A DNA stretch of 15,263 nt from JBDTMC01 sp039934475 (GTDB lineage Bacteria; Acidobacteriota; Terriglobia; Bryobacterales; Bryobacteraceae). The position numbers and the translations under genes were made by a program. The notes below the pieces were generated by a model. That model was not told where the DNA came from, ran no database searches, and saw only the letters and a list, made by a program, of their open reading frames with translations. Positions 15,211 to 15,263 of this stretch are shown here, one piece after another (position 1 is the first letter of the stretch; every line of letters begins with the position of its first letter). Location: contig JBDTMC010000154.1 in NCBI GenBank assembly GCA_039934475.1, positions 1-15,263 on the forward strand. The letters are read 5' to 3'.

Positions 15211-15235
15211 TATCGTTCTGTTGATATCTATACAA
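15209..15235 (-). promoter_or_regulatory. Candidate promoter of the antitoxin gene
   Basis: On the minus strand GATAAT (15214-15209) is a 5 of 6 match to the -10 box. TTGTAT (15235-15230) could be the -35 box, but the spacer is only 15 bp. The region is clearly AT-richer than the neighbouring genes. Confidence 0.35.
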
Positions 15236-15263
15236 TGGAAACATTTCCGTGCGAGAATGGTTT

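Overview
The window looks like chromosomal DNA of an acidobacterium, most likely from the Solibacter/Bryobacter group (inference). It is GC-rich. It carries a protein with the TIGR03437-type 'Solibacter' extracellular domain, a CRTAC1-like ASPIC/UnbV protein and a tandem pair of DUF3857/transglutaminase proteins, all of which are typical of that lineage. Nearly every gene encodes an exported or membrane protein, so this is a cell-envelope and secretome neighbourhood. No rRNA, tRNA, CRISPR array, transposase or complete mobile element was seen.

Layout. On the + strand, 160-1446 encodes an AlgD-type GDP-mannose 6-dehydrogenase. After a 235-bp gap come two translationally coupled secreted proteins (1682-2968 and 2962-6087). 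They share small modules of the kind found in phage tail and adhesin proteins, and the second is a large FN3 / beta-helix / FN3 protein. It converges on a minus-strand operon read from 11291 down to 6084: a DUF3857/transglutaminase-fold protein that has lost its catalytic Cys and His, a catalytically intact paralogue that overlaps it and starts at TTG, and a GT-C (GT39-like) membrane glycosyltransferase. A good sigma70-like promoter (TTGATT, 17 bp, TATAGT) precedes this operon. Divergently, 11450-13138 encodes an exported seven-bladed DxDxDG protein with a C-terminal ASPIC/UnbV domain and an odd start region. It converges on 13151-14743 (minus), an exported TIGR03437 protein. At the right edge is a solitary Phd/YefM-type antitoxin with a palindromic candidate operator. 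A short, broken sequence that may be the remnant of its VapC partner lies immediately downstream of it.

How the parts may work together (inference). AlgD would supply GDP-mannuronate for an acidic exopolysaccharide. The coupled secreted pair looks like a surface adhesin or polysaccharide-binding or -cleaving module. The operon may glycosylate and process envelope proteins or peptides. No complete previously undescribed system is demonstrated. The most original points are the active/inactive transglutaminase pair linked to a GT-C enzyme, the modular secreted pair, and the decayed toxin-antitoxin locus.
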